The position numbers were made by a program, and so were the translations under genes. Under the pieces are notes generated by a model. The model saw only the letters and a list, made by a program, of their open reading frames with translations, was not told where the DNA came from and did not search any database. A DNA stretch of 64,000 nucleotides from Fischerella muscicola SAG 1427-1 = PCC 73103 (lineage in GTDB: Bacteria; Cyanobacteriota; Cyanobacteriia; Cyanobacteriales; Nostocaceae), in NCBI RefSeq assembly GCF_000317245.1, contig NZ_AJLJ01000194.1:1-64000 (forward strand), given 5' to 3'. Within the stretch, counting starts at the first letter, position 1, and every line of letters begins with the position of its first letter. Of the stretch, positions 54,964-64,000 are shown piece by piece.

Positions 54964-55761
54964 ATGCTGGAACTTTACCAATATGAACTATCACAATACT
55001 CAGAAAAAGTTCGCCTGATTCTCGATTATAAAGGGCTACAATATCGCAAAATAGAAGTTACACCCGGAATTGGACAAGTAGAACTTTTTCGCCTCACTGG
55101 TCAACAGCAAGTACCAGTTCTGAAGGATGGTAATAATTATATTGCAGATTCTACGGAGATAGCTAAGTACTTAGACATACATTATCCAGAACGCCCGATT
55201 ATACCCCAAGATGGTAAACAACGAGGTTTATGCTTAATGATGGAAGAGTGGGCGGATGAATCAATTGGTATAAAAGGACGCAAAGGGCTTTTTTATGCCA
55301 TCAGTCAAGATCAAAATTTCCGCAAAGCTTTAGTACCAACTTCAGTTCCAGATATTTTCAAAACTTTTGTTGGGGAAGTACCCAACGATTTACTCAAAGT
55401 TTTAGGTTTTGGAGTCGGTTACAGTCCGGAGATAGTCCAAAAAGCGATCGCGGATTTAAAGCAAGATTTAGAAGCTTTATGTCTAATTTTGGCAGATAGT
55501 CCCTATTTATTGGGAGATCAACCGACTCTTGCTGACTTAGCTGTTGCTGGTTTGTCGATATTATTAAAATTTCCTGATGGCCCTTATCTGGATCTACCAG
55601 TATCCTTAAGAGGCAAAGGAGTACCAGGTTTAGCAGATAATCTAGCCTATGAAAGATTTTTTGCTTGGCGCGATCGCCTTTATGCCGAATTTCGTAAACC
55701 ACTAGTGGATTTTACACCAAATACAGGTACAACTGCACCGACTTCGATTGAAATTGAGTGA
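54964..55761 (+). CDS. Glutathione S-transferase family protein
   Basis: A 265-residue protein with an N-terminal thioredoxin-like GST domain (LELYQYELSQYSEKVRLILD, QVPVLKDGNNYIADSTEIAKYL: the cis-Pro VPVL and the ES/DS-T binding motif) and an all-helical C-terminal domain (DSPYLLGDQPTLADLAVAGL). It is a likely cytosolic detoxification or redox enzyme of unknown substrate. An insertion around residues 100-150 makes it longer than the typical 210-residue form. The 430 bp upstream hold only AT-rich spacer with AATCTAAAATC-type repeats. Confidence 0.88.
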   Translation: MLELYQYELSQYSEKVRLILDYKGLQYRKIEVTPGIGQVELFRLTGQQQVPVLKDGNNYIADSTEIAKYLDIHYPERPIIPQDGKQRGLCLMMEEWADESIGIKGRKGLFYAISQDQNFRKALVPTSVPDIFKTFVGEVPNDLLKVLGFGVGYSPEIVQKAIADLKQDLEALCLILADSPYLLGDQPTLADLAVAGLSILLKFPDGPYLDLPVSLRGKGVPGLADNLAYERFFAWRDRLYAEFRKPLVDFTPNTGTTAPTSIEIE

Positions 55762-55893
55762 TTAGTCATTTGTCATTTGTCATTGGTTTTTAATCACTAA
55801 TAATTAACCACTAACCACCAACTACTAACAAATATCTACCAACTATCAACGATTTCAACATAAAATAAGGCACGTAAGTATGTAATTAAGGCG

Positions 55894-57639
55894 ATGACTT
55901 TAGGACAGCCATTAGGTTCAGTTACTCAAGGTTCCTTAACAGGTGGATTAGAAGTACGATTGCATCCTGATATCTTGGTTGAAGATATGCGAGTCGGTAA
56001 ATTTTTAGTGGTGCAAGGGATGCGATCGCGCTTTTTCTGTATGCTTACAGATGTAGCACTGGGAACTGCGAACCAAAGAATTATTGCCAATCCTCCCAGT
56101 TGGGAGGATACTTTTTTACGAGAAGTTTTAGCTGGAAGTGGTACTTACGGTACTATTACTCTCGCACCAATGTTGATGTTTACTCCACCTCTAGAATCTG
56201 GAGAGATGGGAGAATTGGAAAATGGAAAAAATGGAACAAAACCAGCATCAACATCTCAAAATATGAGTTCCTTGGCATCATTTCAACCACAAACAAGCAC
56301 AACAATGGAATTGATGCCAGTGAAAACTATTCCTAGTCATTTTAGCCAAGTTTATGACGCTTCGGTAGAAGATTTTCGCCGCGTCTTTGGCTGGGAAGAT
56401 GATCCGCAAAGAAAAAATTTCTCCATCGGTAAACCACTAGATATGGATGTACCGGTGTGTCTAGATTTAAACCGTTTTGTTGAACGTAGTAATGGTGTTT
56501 TTGGCAAATCTGGAACTGGTAAATCTTTTTTAACTAGATTACTTTTAGCTGGCACAATTCGCAAAAATGCGGCAGTAAATTTAATATTTGATATGCATTC
56601 TGAATATGGCTGGGAAGCTGTTTCAGAAGGGAAACAATTTAGTACTGTTAAAGGTTTAAAGCAATTATTTCCTAACAAAGTAGAAGTATATACTCTCGAT
56701 CCCGAATCTACAAAACGGCGTGGTGTTCCTCACGCGCAAGAACTTTATCTCAGTTACGACCAAATAGAAGTAGAAGATATTAAATTATGCTCTCGTGATT
56801 TAGGGCTTTCAGACGCTAGCATAGACAATGCTAATATTCTCTTTGCTGAGTTCGGTAAGTCTTGGATTCTGCAATTGTTGAGTATGACAAATGAAGAAAT
56901 CAAGCTGCTGTGTGAAGAGAAACGAGGACACCAAGGTTCAATCACCGCCTTACAACGCAAATTGCTACGCCTAGAAAATTTAAAATACATGCGTGCGGCT
57001 TGTCCGCATAATTATGTTAATCAAGTTTTGCGATCGCTAGAAGCAGGTAAAAACGTCGTCATTGAGTTTGGTTCGCAATCGGATATGCTTTCTTACATGT
57101 TGGTGACAAATATGATTACTCGCCGTATTCACCAACATTATGTCGCCAAAGCTGAAAAGTTTTTACAGACAAAAAATCCCAACGATAAACCGACGCAGTT
57201 AATGATTACTATCGAAGAAGCCCATCGCTTCCTAGATCCTGCCATAGTCCAAAGTACTATTTTTGGGACAATTGCTAGGGAAATGCGGAAGTATTTCGTC
57301 ACACTGTTAGTAGTGGATCAACGTCCATCCGGGATTGATAATGAAGTCATGTCCCAGATTGGAACTCGCGTCACCGCTTTGCTAAACGATGAAAAAGATA
57401 TCGATGCGATTTTCACAGGTGTAGCTGGTGCTGGTGCTTTAAAATCGGTTTTAGCAAAGTTAGATTCTAAGCAACAAGCTTTAATTTTAGGTCATGCTGT
57501 ACCTATGCCAGTAGTAGTGCGTACCCGTCCTTACGATTCTGTTTTCTATGCAGAAATTGGTGATACTGCTTGGGAAGAAAGATCAGATGAGGAAGTTTTT
57601 GCTGCTGCGGAATTGGCGAAAGCAGATTTGGGATTTTAA
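55894..57639 (+). CDS. HerA-like DUF87 ATPase
   Basis: A 581-residue protein: an N-terminal HAS-barrel-like domain (about 20-100), a low-complexity insert (about 110-150), then a HerA/FtsK-type ATPase with Walker A GKSGTGKSFLTRLLLAG (about residue 204), Walker B LMITIEEAHRFLDPAI (about 440) and ARG-type REMRKYFVTLLVVDQRPSGI. HerA works with the nuclease NurA in DNA end resection or, in bacteria, in anti-phage complexes; no NurA or other nuclease is adjacent. It is followed on the same strand by the DUF2157-like gene. Confidence 0.88.
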   Translation: MTLGQPLGSVTQGSLTGGLEVRLHPDILVEDMRVGKFLVVQGMRSRFFCMLTDVALGTANQRIIANPPSWEDTFLREVLAGSGTYGTITLAPMLMFTPPLESGEMGELENGKNGTKPASTSQNMSSLASFQPQTSTTMELMPVKTIPSHFSQVYDASVEDFRRVFGWEDDPQRKNFSIGKPLDMDVPVCLDLNRFVERSNGVFGKSGTGKSFLTRLLLAGTIRKNAAVNLIFDMHSEYGWEAVSEGKQFSTVKGLKQLFPNKVEVYTLDPESTKRRGVPHAQELYLSYDQIEVEDIKLCSRDLGLSDASIDNANILFAEFGKSWILQLLSMTNEEIKLLCEEKRGHQGSITALQRKLLRLENLKYMRAACPHNYVNQVLRSLEAGKNVVIEFGSQSDMLSYMLVTNMITRRIHQHYVAKAEKFLQTKNPNDKPTQLMITIEEAHRFLDPAIVQSTIFGTIAREMRKYFVTLLVVDQRPSGIDNEVMSQIGTRVTALLNDEKDIDAIFTGVAGAGALKSVLAKLDSKQQALILGHAVPMPVVVRTRPYDSVFYAEIGDTAWEERSDEEVFAAAELAKADLGF

Positions 57640-57812
57640 GGGGATCGGGGATGAGAGAAATGGGGAGTAAAAGTTTGTAGTCAAGACTTTAGTCCTTTTT
57701 CAGCGCTAAAACAAAACTTAACGGAAGTCAGCAGCATAAGTGGCACAGCTAAAGCGAAAATATATTTGGAAAAAATGATGATTTAAGTATCTTAGCTGCA
57801 TTGCTACTGCTT

Positions 57813-60800
57813 ATGTCATCTCCTGCTGATCGCCCGCTCAAAATTGAAGTCAGGTTGCCATCTTACCATCCGCAGTTATTACAGGGACTCGATACCTGGC
57901 TGCATTTGGGCTTGATATCTGATGCCCATGTAAGGCAACTATGTCGAGAGAATCTTGTTTGCAACTTGGTATTAGAACCCCAAATTCAACCTGAACCAGA
58001 GAAAGCAATAGTCACATCTACATCTATACAACCTGTAACTGCTAGCAGATCTCAGTCACCACCAGAACCAGTCAAACCTAATTTCGCAACAGAAATATTG
58101 CAGTCACTGCTATCAGAATTAAGTGTGCGTTGGCTGCTATTTTTGGGAGTATTTCTGGTAGTGCTATCTTCAGGAGTCCTTGCAGCTAGCCAGTGGGAAA
58201 GATTTCCCGCAGCTGGACAGTATGGGGTTTTGTTTGCTTATACCCTGAGTTTTGGGGGAATGAGTTTTTGGACAGCCAAGCAAAGTAATTTAAGACTAAC
58301 AGCGCAGACATTGTTAATTGTCACGCTTTTATTAGTACCGATAAATTTTTGGGCTATAGATAGCTTTGGGTTATGGCAAAATCCTGTGAATTGGATTGTA
58401 GTGGCGATCGCTTCTATTTGTCTAACTGCAATTACAGTTTTAATTGGACAAAGTCGGTTATTTACTGCCAATTTAGCCAATCAAAAATTATTTCTAGTCA
58501 ATATTCTCGGATTAAGTTATCTGCACTGGGGCTGGAATTTACCCGGATTTCCCCTAATAGCCCTTTATTTGGCAGTAGTAGGAACGACTCTAATTACAGT
58601 CTATCAAACTCGTTCACTGTCACGACAAACAGATAGACAAACTGGTAATGGTATTAGTTTATCTGCCTCTGTTGTAGTTTATGCTTTGCTGGTTTTATTA
58701 ATTAGGGGAATTTTTATTCACCACCTAGATGTTACCCAGTTGGGATTAGCTGTTGGTATTTGCGGATGGCTGGTGACTTGGTTAGCATTATCAGCAAATG
58801 TAGAGACGTACCTTAGCGAAGCCATGCGCTACAGCGCTATTGGTACGTCTCCACAAGTACCTTGGCAACTACTCGGTGGTATCTTATTATTCATCGGTTG
58901 GCTATTTTCAGTAGCATATCATCCTGGACAAGCAATCGCTGTCAGTGGCTTGGCTTTGTGGTTTTTTGCCCGTCGTTTGCAACTATATAACCGCCAACGT
59001 GATTTTGTAGCTATTTTTTTAATAGGTTTAGAGACAATTTGGCTAGGTTGGCGATTAGTACCTGAAGCTTTACAGGAAAGGGTAATAACCACAGCAACTC
59101 AACTCACCAATTCTCAAGGAGAAGCTTGGGCTTTATTAAGTATCTCTTTGTTTCCCTACGTGATTTTGATGGTGGTGTTGACAGACAAACTGTACCGCAT
59201 TCACAGAAGAGAAATAGCTAAGTTTGGTGAACAGCTAACATTTGGTTTTGCTTGTGCATTAACCGTAATTGCTTTAGTTAATCCAGCAGTGCGATCGCTA
59301 AATCTAATTTTGTCCACAATTACTTTAGCATTTGTCACCCGCAGGTACACGTATCGAAACAGAGAACCTGTTGCAGATTCCTCATCTTCGTCCTTCCCTG
59401 TTTCCCCAACCTTGATATATCTCACTCATATTACCGGAGTGTTGACGCTGTGTTCGCTCATTGATTGGGTATTCCCAAATCTGAATAATGAAATTTGGGC
59501 AACAATTTTGTTAGTCATCATGGTAGCCGAGTGGCTATTTAGTCTTGGTTATGGTTGGTGGCAACGTAGTGCTTGGTATATTGGTTTGGGACTAGCTGCA
59601 ATTAGTTTTTACCTACTTTGGGTGAATGCTGAATCTGTCTGGATAAACTATGCTGTTAGTAATGCCAATTGGGGGCTGATTTGGTTAATTACTCCCCTCA
59701 CTCTCACTGGAGTTGCTAGTCGTAGCGGTGGAGAAAAGCGAGATTTCACCACTGTCTTGAGTGTCATCGGATTAGGAATTGCCCAGTTACTAATTTTACC
59801 TGTATCTACAGCCAGATTAATCGGTTTGGCAGTGGCTGCGGCTTTGATGTTTATTAATACTAGTTTTGTAAGACACAATCGTTTTGCGTTAATTACAGTC
59901 GGTTTTGTGTTGAGTGCGATCGCCTCCTTGTTGTGGGAAGTCGCAAAATTATCAGCACAGGGCTGGTTTATAGTTGGGGCAATCACTATTCTGGGATTAT
60001 GGCTAACTCGCGCAACTTTGCAAAATAGAAGTCATGAATTAGCAAGTATATATGCAGTTGCCACAGACAGATGGGCGATCGCATTAACTGGTGTAGAGTT
60101 ATTAAATTTGACACTCCACTCTGTCTGGGTTTACCAGGGTGTTGCAACTCCTGGATTGTTATATGTTGCTGCTAATGTCATTATTTTGGCAGGCATAATT
60201 TATCGTAGTTGGCGACAACCGACAAATTTTGCTTTTTATGGCATTGGTTGGTGTTTAGAATTATTAATTGCCGAATTTCTGGCTTTTGGTGATCGCTCTA
60301 TAATCCAAATTGCGATCGCTAATATCGCCTTGGGTTTATTCTCTCAACTATTTGGCGAATGGTGGCAACGCCGACACCGTTTAGAAAGATTACCCAGCAG
60401 CTTTCATATTCTCCCGTTAATTTATGCAGGTTTCAGTTTACTGCTGCGCTTAAATACTTTTACCAATTGGACAGGTTTAGCATCTTTAGGTGTAGCCATA
60501 ATTGTCATTGGAGTCGGGCGACGTCAGCAAGAATTCAAACCCCTAGTTTACTTAGGAATTCTGGGTATATCAGTTTCTGCTTATGAATTATTGTTCTATC
60601 AAATGTTGCAAGCTTCAGGGGGTGCATGGGGCGATGGTTTAATTGCCATGTCAGCTTTAGGCACAACTATAATGTACGCCTATCGTCTATTGTCGCCTTG
60701 GCTGGTCAATTATTTGCGACTGACACCACAAGAATTAAAAATAATTGCTCATCTGCACTGGGCTTGGAGTAGTCTTTTATTAATAGTAGCCATAACTGCA

Positions 60801-61736
60801 CCCATTCAAGTTAACCGCATCTTAGGTTTAGGAACAGGAATATTTTTGATTCGTTACGCGATTTTTCAGGGAAGATTCCCGCGACAAAGAGAAGAATATC
60901 GCACCTCAGCTATTACACCTGATGAAATCTGGGTTTACCTCGGCTTATTAGAAGTAGCTGCGATGAGGGTTTTTTGGCGAGAAACAGCTGTGGGACAATT
61001 GTTTGCTGGGCCTTTAGTACCTTGGAATGCTGCGATCGCTTGTATCGTTGCTTATTTCCTCTACATCTTACCTTGGGAAAGCTGGGGTTGGTCAAAAAGA
61101 CCTTGGCAACGATCCGCCTACATCATACCACTAATACTTTTATGGGAAACAAGGCAGACAATTCATCCTATTGCTTTGCTATTAACAGCTGGATTTTATG
61201 CATTCCTCGGCATAATTAGCCATCAATTCCGTATCACTTACATTAGTGTAACCTTAATTGATTGGGCTATTTTCCGTTGGTTTGCTGCATTCGGCTTGAA
61301 TGATAGTTTATGGTATGTGACAATCATTGGTTTATCGCTACTATATATTGCCCAATTTGATCCACAACTCAGACAACCAGAGATGAAAACCAGTCGTCAC
61401 TACTGGCGATTACTGAGTAGTGGCTTAATTTGCGGATGGGCGATTTTATTTCATCAAGATACAGCCCTCATACCAGGAATTTTCAGTCTCATCGCGATTT
61501 TTGCAGGTTTAGGTTTGCGAGTGCGGGCTTTTCTCTATGTTGGTACAGCCACCTTTTTGATTACTGGCTTTTATCAATTGGTGCTTTTTAGCTTGCGCTA
61601 CTCATTTTTTAAATGGATTATTGGCTTAGTCGCGGGTATCATTTTAATTTCTATCGCCGCTAACTTTGAAACCCATCGCGCCCAATTAAATTCTCTACTT
61701 CGCAGTACTGGCGATAAATTTCAAGATTGGGAGTAG
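57813..61736 (+). CDS. Giant polytopic membrane protein, DUF2157-like
   Basis: A 1307-residue protein from the ATG at 57813 (a TTG four codons earlier is also in frame). A short soluble N-terminus (IEVRLPSYHPQLLQGLDTWL) is followed by more than 25 hydrophobic segments. The first block (VRWLLFLGVFLVVLSSGVLA, ASQWERFPAAGQYGVLFAYT) resembles DUF2157. Short loops carry few charged motifs, so no enzymatic core is visible. One loop (NVETYLSEAMRYSAIGTS, about residues 329-346) is a genomic palindromic repeat inserted in frame. Function unknown. A terminator follows. Confidence 0.85.
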   Translation: MSSPADRPLKIEVRLPSYHPQLLQGLDTWLHLGLISDAHVRQLCRENLVCNLVLEPQIQPEPEKAIVTSTSIQPVTASRSQSPPEPVKPNFATEILQSLLSELSVRWLLFLGVFLVVLSSGVLAASQWERFPAAGQYGVLFAYTLSFGGMSFWTAKQSNLRLTAQTLLIVTLLLVPINFWAIDSFGLWQNPVNWIVVAIASICLTAITVLIGQSRLFTANLANQKLFLVNILGLSYLHWGWNLPGFPLIALYLAVVGTTLITVYQTRSLSRQTDRQTGNGISLSASVVVYALLVLLIRGIFIHHLDVTQLGLAVGICGWLVTWLALSANVETYLSEAMRYSAIGTSPQVPWQLLGGILLFIGWLFSVAYHPGQAIAVSGLALWFFARRLQLYNRQRDFVAIFLIGLETIWLGWRLVPEALQERVITTATQLTNSQGEAWALLSISLFPYVILMVVLTDKLYRIHRREIAKFGEQLTFGFACALTVIALVNPAVRSLNLILSTITLAFVTRRYTYRNREPVADSSSSSFPVSPTLIYLTHITGVLTLCSLIDWVFPNLNNEIWATILLVIMVAEWLFSLGYGWWQRSAWYIGLGLAAISFYLLWVNAESVWINYAVSNANWGLIWLITPLTLTGVASRSGGEKRDFTTVLSVIGLGIAQLLILPVSTARLIGLAVAAALMFINTSFVRHNRFALITVGFVLSAIASLLWEVAKLSAQGWFIVGAITILGLWLTRATLQNRSHELASIYAVATDRWAIALTGVELLNLTLHSVWVYQGVATPGLLYVAANVIILAGIIYRSWRQPTNFAFYGIGWCLELLIAEFLAFGDRSIIQIAIANIALGLFSQLFGEWWQRRHRLERLPSSFHILPLIYAGFSLLLRLNTFTNWTGLASLGVAIIVIGVGRRQQEFKPLVYLGILGISVSAYELLFYQMLQASGGAWGDGLIAMSALGTTIMYAYRLLSPWLVNYLRLTPQELKIIAHLHWAWSSLLLIVAITAPIQVNRILGLGTGIFLIRYAIFQGRFPRQREEYRTSAITPDEIWVYLGLLEVAAMRVFWRETAVGQLFAGPLVPWNAAIACIVAYFLYILPWESWGWSKRPWQRSAYIIPLILLWETRQTIHPIALLLTAGFYAFLGIISHQFRITYISVTLIDWAIFRWFAAFGLNDSLWYVTIIGLSLLYIAQFDPQLRQPEMKTSRHYWRLLSSGLICGWAILFHQDTALIPGIFSLIAIFAGLGLRVRAFLYVGTATFLITGFYQLVLFSLRYSFFKWIIGLVAGIILISIAANFETHRAQLNSLLRSTGDKFQDWE
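58799..58855. repeat. Palindromic repeat in frame inside the DUF2157-like gene
   Basis: TGTAGAGACGTACC at 58799-58812 pairs with GGTACGTCTCCACA at 58842-58855, one mismatch, with 29 bases between. It is 57 bp, a multiple of three, and is related to the repeat inside chlH. Confidence 0.75.
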
Positions 61737-61822
61737 CCAAATCGCAAAATTAACGAATTGCGGAGAGAAATACAATTACTAACAAATCAAGGAAAGCAAG
61801 CTTAGAACAGCATCATTTTTGC

Positions 61823-61850
61823 AAAAGAGGGTGAGTTACCCTCTTTTTTT
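61823..61850 (+). terminator. Rho-independent terminator
   Basis: AAAGAGGGTGAGTTACCCTC followed by seven or more T: a 9-bp stem, GAGT-type loop and T-run. It lies about 90 bp after the giant membrane protein gene and is the clearest classical terminator in the window. Confidence 0.85.
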
Positions 61851-61910
61851 GTGCCGATCGCCTCTGGACATCCAGAAATTTGGTCTGGGTCAGAAGCAAT
61901 CCACCCTCAA

Positions 61911-62165
61911 TTATTGGAGGACAGGTCTTTTGTTGACTATTTTTTCTTGAGAACTGATCAATGTCCAATTCCCATTGGCATCCAGTACAAAATAATCAGT
62001 ACGTTGAATGCAAGTGTCCCCCATACAACTGGTAACTGTACACTGGTTTCCAACGCATCTGTCGTAGTCAATTCCATTTCTATTTACCACTGCATGTGCA
62101 GGAAACAATGAAACTGAAAGTGACGTAGCTGTGAATACCGCCGTTAGGATTGATTTCTTAAACAT
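61911..62165 (-). CDS. Small secreted cysteine-containing protein
   Basis: An 84-residue protein with a typical signal peptide (MFKKSILTAVFTATSLSVSL, cleavage after AHA). The mature part is about 58 residues, with four Cys (DRCVGNQCTVTSCMGDTCIQ) suggesting two disulfides, then YFVLDANGNWTLISSQEK. It is probably periplasmic or exported. No family is recognised; the Cys pattern is compact. It is convergent with the DUF2157-like gene across the terminator. Confidence 0.75.
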   Translation of the reverse strand: MFKKSILTAVFTATSLSVSLFPAHAVVNRNGIDYDRCVGNQCTVTSCMGDTCIQRTDYFVLDANGNWTLISSQEKIVNKRPVLQ

Positions 62166-62365
62166 TTAACGCTTCTGTTCCATATAACTGTATCAATTTA
62201 ACGCTGTTATTTTCAGTATATAACAGTACCCACAAGGGTAATATTTGCATTATCTGGAGTACTACTCGTCCTATATTCGACGATATCCACAACGGGGTCA
62301 TCATCATGCCACAAGTGAAACTTGTGATCGCACTGCAACGTGATTTCTGAGTGAAATTCGTTAAT

Positions 62366-62525
62366 AAACGCTAAATTTTTCTCTATGAATACGATTCAAT
62401 TCATCAGAAACCTCAAAGCATTTGTAAGAAACGCTAAATTTTTTTCTATGAATGCGAATACATTTATTACAAACCTAAAAGCGATGCTGCAAAGCAGCCG
62501 CTACGCGATCGCAAACAACGAGTAG
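62366..62525 (+). repeat. 63-bp tandem duplication, possibly within a 46-codon ORF
   Basis: AAACGCTAAATTTTTCTCTA starts at 62366 and recurs, slightly changed, at 62429, with a 63-bp period. From the ATG at 62385 a frame stays open to TAG 62525 (46 codons) and encodes two related segments, NAKFFSMNxxxFIxNLKA (the first copy starts before the ATG). No Shine-Dalgarno is visible, and the end includes the CGCTACGCGATCGC dispersed motif. Coding status is doubtful. Confidence 0.35.
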
Positions 62526-62590
62526 CCAATATGAATGAAAAACTTTACCTTGGCTACTAAGTACAATATTTCACAAATTCGTAGCGAAAA

Positions 62591-62634
62591 AAACTCTGCG
62601 CCCCTCTGCGCTGACTCCGCGTCCCTCTGCGTTT
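62591..62634. repeat. CTCTGCG dispersed repeat
   Basis: AACTCTGCGCCCCTCTGCGC, TGACTCCGCG and TCCCTCTGCGTTT. The same unit type occurs at 11141-11190 and, inverted, inside the MITE at 18954-19086. Spacer before the CocE-type gene. Confidence 0.7.
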
Positions 62635-62703
62635 AAAAAAGCTACGAATTAATACAATCTACATCTATACTGTGGTTGAATTTACCATATCTCCATCATA
62701 CTC

Positions 62704-64000
62704 ATGCTTAAAGTCCTTCCCAAACAAAGTGCATCCATGTATACTCGCGATGGAGTCCGTCTGGATGCTGATATTTATCGCCCGGATGCTGAAGGGACAT
62801 TTCCTGTATTATTGATGCGCCAACCCTATGGTAGAGCGATCGCCTCTACTGTTGTCTATGCTCATCCAACTTGGTACGCTAGCCAAGGTTACATTGTCGT
62901 AATTCAAGATGTCCGGGGACGTGGGACATCAGCAGGTGAATTCAAATTATTTGCCCACGAAATTGCTGATGGTGAAGATGCGGTAAATTGGGCTGCAAAT
63001 TTACCTGGTAGTAATGGTGCAGTCGGGATGTATGGTTTCTCTTACCAAGGCATGACTCAACTATACGCTGCTGCTGCGAAACCAGCTGCCCTCAAAGCTA
63101 TTTGTCCGGCAATGATAGGTTATGATTTATACACAGATTGGGCTTATGAAGGTGGTGCATTCTGTTTGCACACAAATCTGGCTTGGGCTATCCAATTAGC
63201 AACAGAAACCGCCCGCTTGCGAGGAGATAAACAAGCTTATCAAAGTTTGTTGAGTGCATCTCGAAATTTACCTCTGTACGATCCAGTTTCTACCCATCCA
63301 GAAGTTCTCAAAAATCTTGCTCCCGATTCTTTTTATCACGAGTGGGTAGAACATTCTCAACCTGATGCTTACTGGGAAAATCTTTCGCCCAAAACGCATT
63401 TGAAAAATGTTGATTTGCCCATGTTTCATATTGGCGGATGGTTGGATACATATTTGCGTGGCACTTTGAATTTATATAAAGATATGGCAACGCGAAGTCA
63501 GTACCGCCAACAGCTGTTGGTGGGGCCATGGACGCATTTGCCTTGGAGTCGCAAAGTTGGAGAAGTGGACTTTGGTATTAATGCTATTAGTCCTGTAGAT
63601 CGGATGCAAATATGCTGGTTTGATCAGTTTCTCAAAGGTTTGGACACTGGTTTAAATGACCAGCTGCCTGTGTGGATGTTTGAGATGGGCAGTAATACTT
63701 GGCAAGGCTTTCCCAGTCTTCCAGAATTTGAACATAAGACTTACTTTTTGTCAAGTTACGGAATTGCTAACATTCGCGAGGATGAAGGCATTCTCAGCAC
63801 AACTTGTCCCGAATCTGGTGTAGATGACGTCATAGTTCATGACCCCTGGCGACCTGTCCCTGCTTTGGGTGGTCATGCGGCTATACCTGCGGGTATTTTT
63901 GAGCGATCGCATATTGATTCTCGCTCAGATGTTTTAACTTACACCAGTGAACCACTTGATTTTGATTTGCATTTAGCCGGCGATGTAGTCGTGGCTATTT
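62704..64000 (+). CDS. CocE/NonD-family hydrolase, 3' part outside window
   Basis: Open from the ATG at 62704 to the right edge (432 complete codons), giving an alpha/beta hydrolase of the X-Pro dipeptidyl-peptidase/CocE family: SASMYTRDGVRLDADIYRPD, LLMRQPYGR, VIQDVRGRGTSAGEFKLF, and the nucleophile elbow GMYGFSYQGMTQ (Ser in GFSYQG). Further on, FHIGGWLDTYLRG carries the family's Asp and GPWTHLPW the His of the triad. The jelly-roll C-terminal domain begins near the edge (HDPWRPVPALGGH). Such enzymes cleave acyl or peptide bonds; the substrate is unknown. Confidence 0.92.
   Translation, partial: MLKVLPKQSASMYTRDGVRLDADIYRPDAEGTFPVLLMRQPYGRAIASTVVYAHPTWYASQGYIVVIQDVRGRGTSAGEFKLFAHEIADGEDAVNWAANLPGSNGAVGMYGFSYQGMTQLYAAAAKPAALKAICPAMIGYDLYTDWAYEGGAFCLHTNLAWAIQLATETARLRGDKQAYQSLLSASRNLPLYDPVSTHPEVLKNLAPDSFYHEWVEHSQPDAYWENLSPKTHLKNVDLPMFHIGGWLDTYLRGTLNLYKDMATRSQYRQQLLVGPWTHLPWSRKVGEVDFGINAISPVDRMQICWFDQFLKGLDTGLNDQLPVWMFEMGSNTWQGFPSLPEFEHKTYFLSSYGIANIREDEGILSTTCPESGVDDVIVHDPWRPVPALGGHAAIPAGIFERSHIDSRSDVLTYTSEPLDFDLHLAGDVVVAI

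Overview
The window looks like a chromosomal segment of a filamentous, probably heterocyst-forming cyanobacterium (Nostocales type). This rests on chlH, ndhL, a cyanobacterial-type fasciclin protein, the very frequent HIP1 octamer GCGATCGC, heptamer-type short tandem repeats between genes, and many small hairpin or MITE-like repeats. I see no rRNA, tRNA, CRISPR array or prophage. The genus cannot be fixed from sequence reading alone.

Layout. 0-1.5 kb: the 5' part of a membrane protein running off the left edge, then an HxlR-type regulator divergent from a cupin protein with two identical palindromes between them. 1.6-16.3 kb: a glycogen/trehalose block, with glgX-treZ-treY on the minus strand, treS fused to maltokinase, and malQ divergent from it. 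Inside this block sits a small secreted protein with 24 Asn-Ser dipeptides followed by a JmjC/cupin-type oxygenase, the best candidate here for an undescribed substrate/modifier pair. 16.8-19 kb: a caspase-like protease and a formylglycine-generating-enzyme-like protein that share a similar coiled-coil segment, suggesting a two-component effector system. 19-25.7 kb: mostly housekeeping (typA, DUF58, ndhL, DUF3007, trpA) plus a Gln-rich membrane protein.

25.7-27.4 kb is AT-rich and without a convincing gene. It precedes a four-gene surface locus (27.4-36.3 kb): a DUF11/SdrD-like secreted protein, a 1215-aa predicted outer-membrane barrel, an OmpA-type protein with a beta-helix-like passenger, and a large SdrD-like protein. 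36.5-41.2 kb: universal stress protein, pgk, Nudix hydrolase, photolyase and a small unknown.

41.3-47.2 kb is a decayed accessory island: a HicB remnant, an intact MazF-type toxin-antitoxin pair, an unpaired RHH-like antitoxin, an internally deleted IS630-type transposase, an antitoxin next to a frameshifted PIN toxin, and an AIPR-type phage-defence gene split by a 164-bp MITE whose removal restores one open frame. Near-identical 42-bp direct repeats lie at 41.56 and 44.93 kb. 47.3-64 kb: chlH, a lipid-A-disaccharide-synthase-related protein, fasciclin, GST, a HerA-like ATPase, a giant DUF2157-like membrane protein, a small secreted Cys protein and the start of a CocE-type hydrolase.

A recurring theme is small palindromic or short tandem repeats lying in frame inside long genes (chlH, the LpxB-related gene, the DUF2157-like gene, the barrel gene).
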